Positions 47,070 through 55,343 of a DNA stretch of 64,000 bases are shown here, in pieces. Under the pieces are notes generated by a model. It saw only the letters and a program-made list of their open reading frames with translations, made no database searches and was not told the origin of the DNA. Made by a program: the position numbers and the translations under genes. How positions within the stretch are numbered: the first letter of the stretch is position 1; each line of letters begins with the position of its first letter. The DNA is from Nitrosovibrio sp. Nv4. Its GTDB lineage: Bacteria; Pseudomonadota; Gammaproteobacteria; Burkholderiales; Nitrosomonadaceae. Location: contig NZ_OCMZ01000001.1 in the NCBI RefSeq assembly GCF_900215485.1, forward strand, positions 186,001-250,000, written 5' to 3'.

Positions 47070-48309
47070 ATCGCAACGCCTCTGCGGGATTGACTCTGGA
47101 CGCTCGATAACTTGGATAAAGTGTCGCCAGCAAGGTCAGCACAAACGATACCACGGCCACCGTGATCACATCCGCAAGCTGGAGGTCTGACGGAATTTCA
47201 CTGATGTAATAGACCTCTCGTGAAAGGAATTGCACGCTGAACACGCGCTCGATCAGCGCTATCACTGCCTCCACGTTGTAGGCCAGCAGTACGCCGCCTA
47301 TCACGCCCAGTGTTGTTCCCAGTATACCGATCAGCGTGCCCTGCACGATAAAGACTTTCATGATACTGCGCGGGCTGGCGCCCAGCGTGCGCAGTATTGC
47401 AATATCCGACTGCTTGTCGGTTACGGTCATGACCAGGGTGGAAACGATATTGAATGCCGCCACCGCGATAATGAGGGCAAGAATGAGCCCCAGCATGCGC
47501 TTCTCGATCTGGATCGCGCGGAAATAATTGGCATGCTGGCGGCTCCAATCGGTGATATGGATATCTGCCGAAATCATCGGCGCAAGCTCTCGCGCCACTT
47601 GCGGCGCCTGGAACAAATCGTGCAGCTTCAATCGCACACCCGATACCTGATCGTCTCCCATTCGATACAGTTTCTGTGCGTCCGCCATGTGAATCAGCAC
47701 CAGGCCGGAGTCGTACTCGAAATGTCCTGCTTCAAAAATGCCGATAATCGTGAACTGTTTGAGGCGCGGCAATATGCCTGCTGGCGTTACCTGTCCCTGA
47801 GGTGAGATCAGAACAATCTTGTCGCCGGTAAATACGCCGAGTACCCGCGATAATTCCCGCCCGATGACGATGCCGAATTGTCCCGGCACAAGGTCATCCA
47901 GCTTGCCGTCTATCATCATCCGCCCAAGATCGGCTACGTTGTCCTCGGTCCCCGGCAGGATGCCCCTTACCACGACACCGCTGACGACTTGATCGAACGA
48001 CACCATGCCTTGCGCGCTGACATAAGGTGCGGCAGCCTCTACCTCAGGATGCCTGAGTGCTTCCTCCGCTACCTGGCGCCAGTCGGTCAGCCTGCCGTCT
48101 ATGCCGCTCACCTGGATATGGGACGCCACACCGAGGATACGTGAACGGACTTCTTTCTGAAAACCGTTCATGACCGACATGACAGTGATAAGCGCTGTCA
48201 TGCCGAGGGTAATACCCAGCAGGGAAATCAGGGAAATGAAAGAGATGAAGTGATTACGGCGCTTCGCGCGGGTATAGCGCAAACCGATAAAGAGTTCGTA
48301 AGGCGACAC
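47062..48309 (-). CDS. Lipoprotein-releasing system permease LolC/LolE
   Basis: 415 aa with four membrane segments: one near the N-terminus (about 22-48) and three in the last 150 residues, with a large periplasmic domain between, the MacB/FtsX-like layout. The N-terminus ELFIGLRYTRAKRRNHFISF and the end RASRVNPAEALRYE are typical LolC/E. Only one such gene accompanies lolD here. It could be the sole subunit (LolF-type homodimer) or LolC with LolE elsewhere. The start is GTG at 48309 with a weak ribosome site. Confidence 0.93.
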   Translation of the reverse strand: MSPYELFIGLRYTRAKRRNHFISFISLISLLGITLGMTALITVMSVMNGFQKEVRSRILGVASHIQVSGIDGRLTDWRQVAEEALRHPEVEAAAPYVSAQGMVSFDQVVSGVVVRGILPGTEDNVADLGRMMIDGKLDDLVPGQFGIVIGRELSRVLGVFTGDKIVLISPQGQVTPAGILPRLKQFTIIGIFEAGHFEYDSGLVLIHMADAQKLYRMGDDQVSGVRLKLHDLFQAPQVARELAPMISADIHITDWSRQHANYFRAIQIEKRMLGLILALIIAVAAFNIVSTLVMTVTDKQSDIAILRTLGASPRSIMKVFIVQGTLIGILGTTLGVIGGVLLAYNVEAVIALIERVFSVQFLSREVYYISEIPSDLQLADVITVAVVSFVLTLLATLYPSYRASRVNPAEALRYE

Positions 48310-48461
48310 GGATCAGCAGACCTGGATACAAAACGGAATCCCGAAGTGTGCCACATTCCTTCTGGGCTTAATAGACAGCCGAACAGTCAATCGGCTGCAA
48401 ACGCATTTATATGCCAGGAAAATGCTCAAGAATTTTGCCGGCAATTATCCTCCCAGAGGCA

Positions 48462-50519
48462 TTAAAACTCACCTCTCAAGCCGACGACCAAGGCTCTTCC
48501 CGGCAATGGAGCAAAATTCTTCAGGAAAGAGTTGTGCACACGCATCTCTTCATCCAGAAGATTCTTGCCTTGAAGGAATATTTTGATGCCATTCGATCTG
48601 GTTTCCTTGATGCGATAACTTACCTCGACATTCACAAGGGTATAACCTGGCGTGCTGGTTTCAAGCTCTGCCAGATCATTTTGACGCATCACGCGAGTCG
48701 CGCTCACGTTGGATGTCCACGGGCCCGTCCTGTGATTGAATTCCAGTCCAAACCGCAGTGGCGTGATGCGGGGTACGTTGCCGCCGTTATCCAGTCTTCC
48801 GCGGACATAATCAGCGAACAGGCGCAGATCGATTTCGTCGGGCTTCAATGTAAAGATTGCTTCCGCTTCCGCGCCGTAAAACCTTGCTCCGCCCTGCGCA
48901 AAATTCTGCACCAGAAATTCTCCATCAGGATCCAGCGTTCCGGTATCGTCGGCTCGATCCGCGACACCATCGCCGTTAATATCGGCGCTGCGTACAAAAA
49001 TATAATTGCCGATCCAGTTATGGAACACATTGACCTTCCATGTAACCAAGCCGGTGGTTTTGCGTAGCGCAAGGTCGACGTTGCTGGTGGTCTCGCTGGT
49101 CAGGTTGCTATCGCCAGTCTGAAAAGTAGCTGTTCCATGGTGGGCGCCTTTTATATACAGTTCCTCCGTAGCCGGCGCCCGTTGCCCTCGTGTGCCGGAC
49201 AGGCTCAGCCCATAGCCATCCATTAATTTCCACAAAAGGCCAGCGGATGCGTTATAAAGATTGAATGTGCGTGACGGCAGGTCACTGATCGGGTCCTGCG
49301 TGGCATGCTCGCCGCGCCCGCCGACTTCCAGGCGCCAGCGATCCCAGTTGTACTCTTCGACCAGGAATACGCCAGTGGAACGGGACTTCGTGACAGGTAT
49401 CACAGCCTCTTCGCCCAAAGCGGAAAAATTCCGGTCCCGGAATTGGGCTCCGAATACTCCCTTCCAGCCGCCTATTGGCGCATGCAAAAGCTCGGCGCGA
49501 CTCTCTAATCCCTTATTTTTAAAGCGTGTCGCAATCTCCCCGGTTCCTTCGATTTCATTGTGCTTGTAATCGTTATAACCCATACGCACCTTAAGCTTAT
49601 CAAAACCCATGATCGGCCTATCCAGTTCGCCCGACAAGTCGTAGCGCGTCTGCTTGAGATCGATCTTCGACCCTTCCGGACTGGGTATGCCATACTCGCT
49701 TTCAAGGCGAGAGAATGATCCGCCAATAAAGCCTCTCTCGCCCACGAACGATCCGCCCGCAGATAAGCCTCCGGAATCGACTGCGCTGTTTTCGACGGTG
49801 CCTTTTCGACTATTCGGGTCGCTCTCGTTCGCCCGTCCGGGAATGTGGTAATCACCGGTTTTTCGCCTGAAGCCGCCTATACTCCAGGATGCGCGCCCAA
49901 CGCTGCCGTTCGCATTGAAAGCTCCGGTGCGTTCCTCGGTCGCGGTATTTCCGCGCACTTCGAAGTCGCCCTTTACTGTTTTGAACCGTTGGTTCGGAAT
50001 GTGGGTATTTATGACGTTGACAACCCCACCCGAAGCCCCGCTGCCATAGAGCAAGGTGGCCGGACCTCGCAGGATTTCGATCTGGGAAGCATTAAGCGAT
50101 TCAGCGGTTACTGCATGATCCGGGCTGATCGAAGAGATATCCAGCGTGCCGATGCCATTCTCCAGTACACGGATACGAGGACCATCCAGGCCGCGGATGA
50201 TCGGTCGGCCCGCACCTGGACCAAAGGAGCTCGACGCCACACCCAACTCGCGGGATAGCGTGTCGCCGAGGCTTGCTTCCCGCTTCCGGCGCAGATCGTC
50301 GCCCCGCAATACTGAAACAGGCTGAGCCATATCAAGCTCGCTGCGATCCTCAAACGGCGCGCCGGTCACTACTACAGCTGGCAAAACATTGTCCTTGCCG
50401 GTATTTTGGGCTTGAACGGGCGATACGCCTAACAGGTCAAGGATCAATATGCAAATGACAAAACATGCTCCAGCACTGCGCGAAGGCGTGCCCGGGAAAT
50501 TACAGCTTGGACGATTCAT
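48462..50519 (-). CDS. ZnuD-like TonB-dependent outer-membrane metal receptor
   Basis: 685 aa: signal peptide (about 14-38), TonB box region LPAVVVTGAPF, plug domain (RPIIRGLDGPRIRVLENGIG, SPDHAVTAESLNASQIEILR, GPATLLYGSGASGGVVNVI) and a 22-strand-type barrel ending in Phe (LPGRALVVGLRGEF). Several plug and barrel motifs match my memory of neisserial ZnuD (SPDHA, GDY-x-x-P, ATEELY-x-x-GAHHGT). The His/Asp-rich loop that ZnuD carries after YGxP is missing: the sequence goes from YGIPSPEGSK straight to KQTRYDL. The ATG at 50519 is preferred; an in-frame start further up lacks a signal sequence. It lies downstream of a Zur-like regulator. Zinc is the likely metal, copper an alternative. Confidence 0.85.
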   Translation of the reverse strand: MNRPSCNFPGTPSRSAGACFVICILILDLLGVSPVQAQNTGKDNVLPAVVVTGAPFEDRSELDMAQPVSVLRGDDLRRKREASLGDTLSRELGVASSSFGPGAGRPIIRGLDGPRIRVLENGIGTLDISSISPDHAVTAESLNASQIEILRGPATLLYGSGASGGVVNVINTHIPNQRFKTVKGDFEVRGNTATEERTGAFNANGSVGRASWSIGGFRRKTGDYHIPGRANESDPNSRKGTVENSAVDSGGLSAGGSFVGERGFIGGSFSRLESEYGIPSPEGSKIDLKQTRYDLSGELDRPIMGFDKLKVRMGYNDYKHNEIEGTGEIATRFKNKGLESRAELLHAPIGGWKGVFGAQFRDRNFSALGEEAVIPVTKSRSTGVFLVEEYNWDRWRLEVGGRGEHATQDPISDLPSRTFNLYNASAGLLWKLMDGYGLSLSGTRGQRAPATEELYIKGAHHGTATFQTGDSNLTSETTSNVDLALRKTTGLVTWKVNVFHNWIGNYIFVRSADINGDGVADRADDTGTLDPDGEFLVQNFAQGGARFYGAEAEAIFTLKPDEIDLRLFADYVRGRLDNGGNVPRITPLRFGLEFNHRTGPWTSNVSATRVMRQNDLAELETSTPGYTLVNVEVSYRIKETRSNGIKIFLQGKNLLDEEMRVHNSFLKNFAPLPGRALVVGLRGEF

Positions 50520-50687
50520 GCTAACTTCTTGAAAGATGCAACTTGATGAGCGATAAGTTTCATGCAGCCAGTTGCGCCGTGCGCCACATCGGCACAATCG
50601 GTTTTATGGATGGGCGCAACCCAAATCATCGGAAACGCCAGACAACAGGTTTCCGATGGAGGCCAACTGATTAAGAAAGCAATGGAA

Positions 50688-51038
50688 TTACGTTTGCGGG
50701 GGCCCGCGGGTGAGATAGGGAGAGGAAAAATTGAGGAGGACAAGCCCCGATTTGAAATACGGCAGGGGCTGATGGCTTATTTGATTACGGAAGAAAATCG
50801 CCAGGACGGCGAAAATAACGCTGAAACCTGTTAGAGCCAGGCAGTCAAGACAGATACGGTCGCTGTCGATACCCGCATCGGCATTGGTATCGGTTTCGCT
50901 CTCTTCCTGCTGGCCATCGACATGAGCCATGCCGTCGGTATCGACTTCGCCGACGTGCGTAAGTGCATGCGCCGCCTGCAGGACCGGGACGAATGCCAAC
51001 GCGGACACTAAAATCAAAAATAATATCTTACGCAACAT
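50688..51038 (-). CDS. DUF2946-like small exported protein
   Basis: 116 aa. A signal-like N-terminus (MLRKILFLILVSALAFVPVL) precedes a His/Asp/Glu-rich stretch (HALTHVGEVDTDGMAHVDG), a CLDC motif at about residue 63, a hydrophobic segment (FSVIFAVLAIFFRN) and the ending SPYLTRGPPQ. The RGPP end and Cys/His content are typical of DUF2946 proteins found beside copper or zinc TonB receptors. A metal-binding or sensing accessory role is inferred from context between the Fur/Zur gene and the receptor. Confidence 0.72.
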   Translation of the reverse strand: MLRKILFLILVSALAFVPVLQAAHALTHVGEVDTDGMAHVDGQQEESETDTNADAGIDSDRICLDCLALTGFSVIFAVLAIFFRNQISHQPLPYFKSGLVLLNFSSPYLTRGPPQT

Positions 51039-51103
51039 CGAATAACGCTTTCACCAAAACCAAGCCTGTTGTTCTCGAATAAAATCGGTTATCTGAATTC
51101 CCA

Positions 51104-51523
51104 TTACGTGCACTCGGCACATAATCCCTTTACCGTCAGCTCGATTTCCTGAGACCGGTAACCGGCCGGCAACGGACGATCATACTCAACCTTCATTTCA
51201 TCGAGGCAAATTACCGTGGTGCACCGCATACATTCGAAATGCGCATGCTGGTGCGGGTATATATGGGTATTTGCCCGAAAACGCCACGCACGGTCGTCGC
51301 TCACCACTTTATGCACGAAACATTTGTCGTTCAACCATTCAAGCACGCGGTAGAGCGTTACACGGTCCAGTCTGTGCGTGTTGCGCAAGCGCTCCTCAAT
51401 TTCATGGTGCGTGACAGCACGCTGTTCCGCCAGTAGCATGGCAAGAATTTGAACTCGACTGGATGTCACTCGTTCTCCGCGACGGCGGATCATCTCTTCT
51501 GCCTGCTTCTGAAGATTCGACAT
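51104..51523 (-). CDS. zur: Fur family metal-dependent repressor (probably Zur)
   Basis: 139 aa. A winged-helix N-terminal domain (RVTSSRVQILAMLLAEQRAV, HRLDRVTLYRVLEWL) is followed by the metal/dimer domain: NTHIYPHQHAHFECMRC (H-x-H and C-x-x-C) and the C-terminal CAEC zinc pair. Position upstream of a ZnuD-like receptor argues for zinc sensing. The ATG at 51523 is followed by MSNLQKQAEE. A palindrome at 51551-51565 just upstream may be its operator. Fur cannot be excluded from sequence alone. Confidence 0.85.
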   Translation of the reverse strand: MSNLQKQAEEMIRRRGERVTSSRVQILAMLLAEQRAVTHHEIEERLRNTHRLDRVTLYRVLEWLNDKCFVHKVVSDDRAWRFRANTHIYPHQHAHFECMRCTTVICLDEMKVEYDRPLPAGYRSQEIELTVKGLCAECT

Positions 51524-51550
51524 AAATAATGAATGTAATGAATGCTGAAT

Positions 51551-51565
51551 TGCAACAAAGTTGCA
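51551..51565. promoter_or_regulatory. 15-bp palindrome upstream of zur
   Basis: TGCAAC-AAA-GTTGCA is a perfect inverted repeat with a 3-nt spacer, 28 bp before the zur start. A TGCAAC half-site also occurs at about 50536 just upstream of the receptor gene. It could be a Zur operator, though it differs from the classical GTTAT..ATAAC box, so this is tentative. Confidence 0.45.
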
Positions 51566-51680
51566 TCTACTATATCCGGATAAACGCGCACGCGCAATCC
51601 CCAGTTTTTAGTACACGACAAGAATGTGGGAAGTATTGAAGGATGAATGACTTGCGGCTCGCCGATCTCTGCGTTTTTCA

Positions 51681-53027
51681 ATGACTAAATCCACGCGCAT
51701 CCCTTTTCAATTGATCACTATGCTGGCCTGCATTTGCCTTGGCTCATCGCCCAGCTTTTCCGGTCAGGTCTATACGGCAACCCCCGATACCTATCGTGTC
51801 AGGCTCAAGATACTGGAGCCGGGAGATTCCTTACAGCTCATGCCGGGCGAGTACAGGGATGGCCTGCCGATCCATTATCTTCATGGCACGCCCCAGGCGC
51901 CGATTATGATCTCGGGACCGGACAAAGACCCGCGTGCTATTTTTGTGGCACGGCCGGGCCATAACACGGTAAGCATCGTGAATTCGAGTTACATCGCTAT
52001 CCGCAATCTGGATATTGACGGGCGTCAGCTTGCGGTGGATGGCGTGAAATGTGAAGGGCACGCGGATTGGGCGCATCATATTACGCTTGATGGATTACGT
52101 GTGTATGGCCACAGCAATGATCAGCAAACGGTCGCCATTTCAACCAAATGCCCGGCCTGGGGTTGGGTAATACGCGACAATGTGATCACAGATGCCGGAA
52201 CGGGCCTCTATCTCGGAGATTCGGATGGTCGCGCCCCATTTATTGCCGGGTTGATTGAGCACAATCTGATCGTCGACACGCTCGGCTACAATCTGCAGAT
52301 CAAGCATCAGCAACTTCGCCCGGTTCTTCCGGAAATGCCGGCTGAGCCCAGCACTACGATCATTCGCCATAATGTCTTCAGCAAGGCAAACGGTGGACTC
52401 AAGACATTGCCCAGGCCCAATGTGCTGCTCGGGCATTGGCCGCTTACCGGACCGGGATCGAATGACCGGTATCTGGTTTACAATAATTTCTTTTACCAGA
52501 ATCCACACGAATCGCTGTTTCAGGGCGAAGGCAATATCGCGCTGTACAATAATCTATTTGTAAATCATTTTGGCGATGCCGCGCGAATCCAGCCACATCA
52601 CGGTACCACACGCAATATCAGCGTATTTTACAATACCGTGTTAGCTAAAGGGTTCGGGATAACGCTCTCCCGGAGAGGACGGGACCCGGCGTATCCGCAA
52701 TTCGTCGCGGCCAATATAGTATTTGCCCGGCTTCCACTGCGCGGTGCTTCCGTGGAGGACAATCTGACCGGCGAGTTCGACGAGGCCAAGGATTACCTTG
52801 CTCGGCCGTTTGCCCCTTTAGGTGAGATGAACCTGGTACCTGCGGGCATCAAGGTGCGAAAACATGCCGCAAGCAGTGCGCGCTTTGCTATTTATCAGGA
52901 CGCCCAACTGGATTTTGATGGTGGGAATCTGAATGGCGCAGACAGGATAGGCGCTTATTCCCTTGATAAGGGTAAACCCCGTTGGCTGCCGGCACTGGAG
53001 ATCAAGCCAGTGCCTCCTATGCGATAA
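51681..53027 (+). CDS. Exported right-handed parallel beta-helix protein
   Basis: 448 aa. Signal peptide at about 1-28 (ITMLACICLGSSPSFSG). The body shows repeated short strands with Asn ladders characteristic of pectate-lyase-like beta-helices: SIVNSSYIAIRNLDIDGR, WVIRDNVITDAGTGLYLGDS, GLIEHNLIVDTLG, TTIIRHNVFSKANGG, RYLVYNNFFYQN and NIALYNNLFVNHFG. Likely binds or cleaves a polysaccharide in the periplasm or outside the cell. Directly upstream of the VanZ-like gene in the exopolysaccharide region, so a role as polymer lyase or modifier is plausible. Catalytic residues cannot be assigned. Confidence 0.82.
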   Translation: MTKSTRIPFQLITMLACICLGSSPSFSGQVYTATPDTYRVRLKILEPGDSLQLMPGEYRDGLPIHYLHGTPQAPIMISGPDKDPRAIFVARPGHNTVSIVNSSYIAIRNLDIDGRQLAVDGVKCEGHADWAHHITLDGLRVYGHSNDQQTVAISTKCPAWGWVIRDNVITDAGTGLYLGDSDGRAPFIAGLIEHNLIVDTLGYNLQIKHQQLRPVLPEMPAEPSTTIIRHNVFSKANGGLKTLPRPNVLLGHWPLTGPGSNDRYLVYNNFFYQNPHESLFQGEGNIALYNNLFVNHFGDAARIQPHHGTTRNISVFYNTVLAKGFGITLSRRGRDPAYPQFVAANIVFARLPLRGASVEDNLTGEFDEAKDYLARPFAPLGEMNLVPAGIKVRKHAASSARFAIYQDAQLDFDGGNLNGADRIGAYSLDKGKPRWLPALEIKPVPPMR

Positions 53028-53067
53028 GTGGCATTCTCGCGTTTCTTCAACAGAAGATATTCATAAA

Positions 53068-55263
53068 ATGCGGATTCTCTCGGTTATATTAGTATTGATT
53101 GCTTATGGGTCTCTGTATCCCGGCGACTTTTCTGCACCTCCCGAGGGCGCCCTAAAAACATTCCTGACCGATTTCCACTGGTTCACTTCGCGGGGAGATG
53201 TGCTGGGTAATATCGCGCTATTTATTCCGCTTGGAATGGCAGGCATGATATTTTTTCCCCAGAGACCCGATAGCAGGAGTCGTATCGCTGGGTTGCTTTT
53301 CCTGGCATTCATGTACGCGTTCGCCCTTCAGTTAGCGCAGGTTTGGCTGCCCTCGCGTTCTGCCGCGCTGGCGGACGTAGCCTGGAATATGGCAGGTATG
53401 ATCGCGGGTATGGTGGCGGGTCTTATCGCGAAGCGTTCATTGGGGAATACGCCGTCGTTCAATTACGCGTCGCTGGTACCGCTATTGGTATTGATGTTAT
53501 GGCTGCTTACCGAGCTATTGCCGCTCGTGCCATCCCTGGATTTGCAAAAAATCAAGGACGCGCTGAAACCTCTTTCCGCCGGATTTGATGTTTCCTTTCC
53601 GGCAGTCATAACGCATACCGCTGGCGTAGTAGTCGGAGGCAGCGTTTTCATGGTGCTAGGCCGGCGATCCCCCTTTTGGTGGCTGTCGGCCGCCGTCCTG
53701 TTAGCCATAGTCGGTAAGCTTGTCGTTGTAAATTTGATATTGAATGCATCGATACTGACCGGTTTCGTCATTGGATACCTTGTTTTCCTGGTCTTACTAG
53801 GCCTCGGCGGCAAAAATACACTCGAAACTGCGTTCTGGTTGCTATTTACTGCCTGGTCTATCACTGCGATCACGCCATTTTCTCCCGCTCCTGGCGGAAC
53901 TTTCAACGGCATCCCTTTCGCAACCATGCTCCATGGATCAATGGAAGCTAATGTTCGCGGACTGATCCAATCATTATTTACATATACTGCCTTGCTGTGG
54001 TTGATACAGAAAATGGGGGTAAGCGCCAAGGGAGCAGCGGTAGGCCTGGCTATATGGGCCAGCTTGCTTGAGCTGATACAGATGGGTTTGCTCGGGCGAA
54101 CGGCAGATGTAACAGAGCCAATTTTGTTGTTGGGGATCGGCTGGGCGCTGTCGGCTGTGCAAAGCTACATACCGCAATCACCTCCACAGCCGCATGTTGC
54201 AGACGATGACGTGCGTGTTGAGAAACAACCTGGTGCGATGCACGCGAGCCCGCGCCAGGCATGGTGGCTAACGCAGGGGTTTATGCTGTTATGTTTCGCG
54301 GCCCCGGTTTGGGGTCTGCTACACATGCCGGGCATACCCTATAATCTACGGGAAATGTTTCTCGGTGATGCTCACTTTTTTTTCTTGCTCGTGTTTGCCG
54401 GGGCGTTATTATGGATTGGCGCCAGCGCGGTATGGACGAGCAAGAAAATCGTGTCCAGCAACTTACCCTTCCTCAGCTTTCCGATATGGACGCTTGCAGT
54501 AAGTCTCATTAGCCTGATATTGCTTACGGCGAGTGTTACACAGGAAAGTATCGATGACATTGTGGGAGCCAATAACTTGTATTGGTTTGTCATCAATCGG
54601 GATATTTGGGGTAGCGGCTGGCGGGATCTCTTTCTGTTGATAGGCCCGGATGTGATTGGACCAATCGAACGGTGGGGACGCTATACCGCGTTGTATGGTC
54701 CATTGTTAATTTTCTTGGCGCTAATTTTTGGTTTCTCTTATCTGCACGACCACCGGGCGCTGACCTTGCCCCGTGTTCTCTTATTGATGGCAAGTGCTCT
54801 GCCATGGCTATGGCTGGCCAAATCGGTCGCCTTCGATTGGTCTTCCACGGATAATTTGAATGAACTCGTCATGCGCGACGGCCCGATGGGATGGGGAGGC
54901 GGGGGCTACCTTTATGCCTTGCTGGGACTGCTTTGTATCAACGCCGTAATTGTGGGGCGCGCATTATGCAGTTTCAAGCATCTTCCTGCTGTCATTATAG
55001 GTTCCATTGCCGCGCTGCCGTTGGGATGGTGGTTGCTGAGTCTCGGCCTGGAGCCGAACGTGGAGAAGTACGGATTTACATTTTCCGGAATGCAATTTTT
55101 GCTCGGACCGGATCGCGAGCATTTACTCACGGATATGGAATTATTCGTCCGCTGGTGCGCGGTCCAGATTGGATTCGTAGTTGTCACCGCCCTCGGAATT
55201 CGCATTGCTTTGCTAAATCCCTACCAGGCCCGGAGACCCTCCTTGGCTGACGTTCCGCAATAA
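53068..55263 (+). CDS. Polytopic protein with two VanZ-like domains
   Basis: 731 aa with roughly 18-20 membrane segments. The N-terminal 110 residues (FTSRGDVLGNIALFIPLGMA, AFALQLAQVWLPSRSAALAD) and a second stretch near 300-380 (GSMEANVRGLIQSLFTYTAL, LLELIQMGLLGRTADVTEPI) both have the VanZ pattern (N-x-x-x-F-x-P-x-G; E/Q-x-x-Q...R-x-x-D). The C-terminal half is unrecognised membrane sequence. VanZ proteins are often near exopolysaccharide genes, role unclear. The ATG at 53068 is preferred; the frame extends upstream into the beta-helix gene. Confidence 0.8.
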   Translation: MRILSVILVLIAYGSLYPGDFSAPPEGALKTFLTDFHWFTSRGDVLGNIALFIPLGMAGMIFFPQRPDSRSRIAGLLFLAFMYAFALQLAQVWLPSRSAALADVAWNMAGMIAGMVAGLIAKRSLGNTPSFNYASLVPLLVLMLWLLTELLPLVPSLDLQKIKDALKPLSAGFDVSFPAVITHTAGVVVGGSVFMVLGRRSPFWWLSAAVLLAIVGKLVVVNLILNASILTGFVIGYLVFLVLLGLGGKNTLETAFWLLFTAWSITAITPFSPAPGGTFNGIPFATMLHGSMEANVRGLIQSLFTYTALLWLIQKMGVSAKGAAVGLAIWASLLELIQMGLLGRTADVTEPILLLGIGWALSAVQSYIPQSPPQPHVADDDVRVEKQPGAMHASPRQAWWLTQGFMLLCFAAPVWGLLHMPGIPYNLREMFLGDAHFFFLLVFAGALLWIGASAVWTSKKIVSSNLPFLSFPIWTLAVSLISLILLTASVTQESIDDIVGANNLYWFVINRDIWGSGWRDLFLLIGPDVIGPIERWGRYTALYGPLLIFLALIFGFSYLHDHRALTLPRVLLLMASALPWLWLAKSVAFDWSSTDNLNELVMRDGPMGWGGGGYLYALLGLLCINAVIVGRALCSFKHLPAVIIGSIAALPLGWWLLSLGLEPNVEKYGFTFSGMQFLLGPDREHLLTDMELFVRWCAVQIGFVVVTALGIRIALLNPYQARRPSLADVPQ

Positions 55264-55343
55264 GTTCAGTATCCCGGTCATTGATAATCGTTCGATTTGC
55301 TGTATGTGCTATGCGCCCGGTCGCGTACTCGATAATATAAGCC

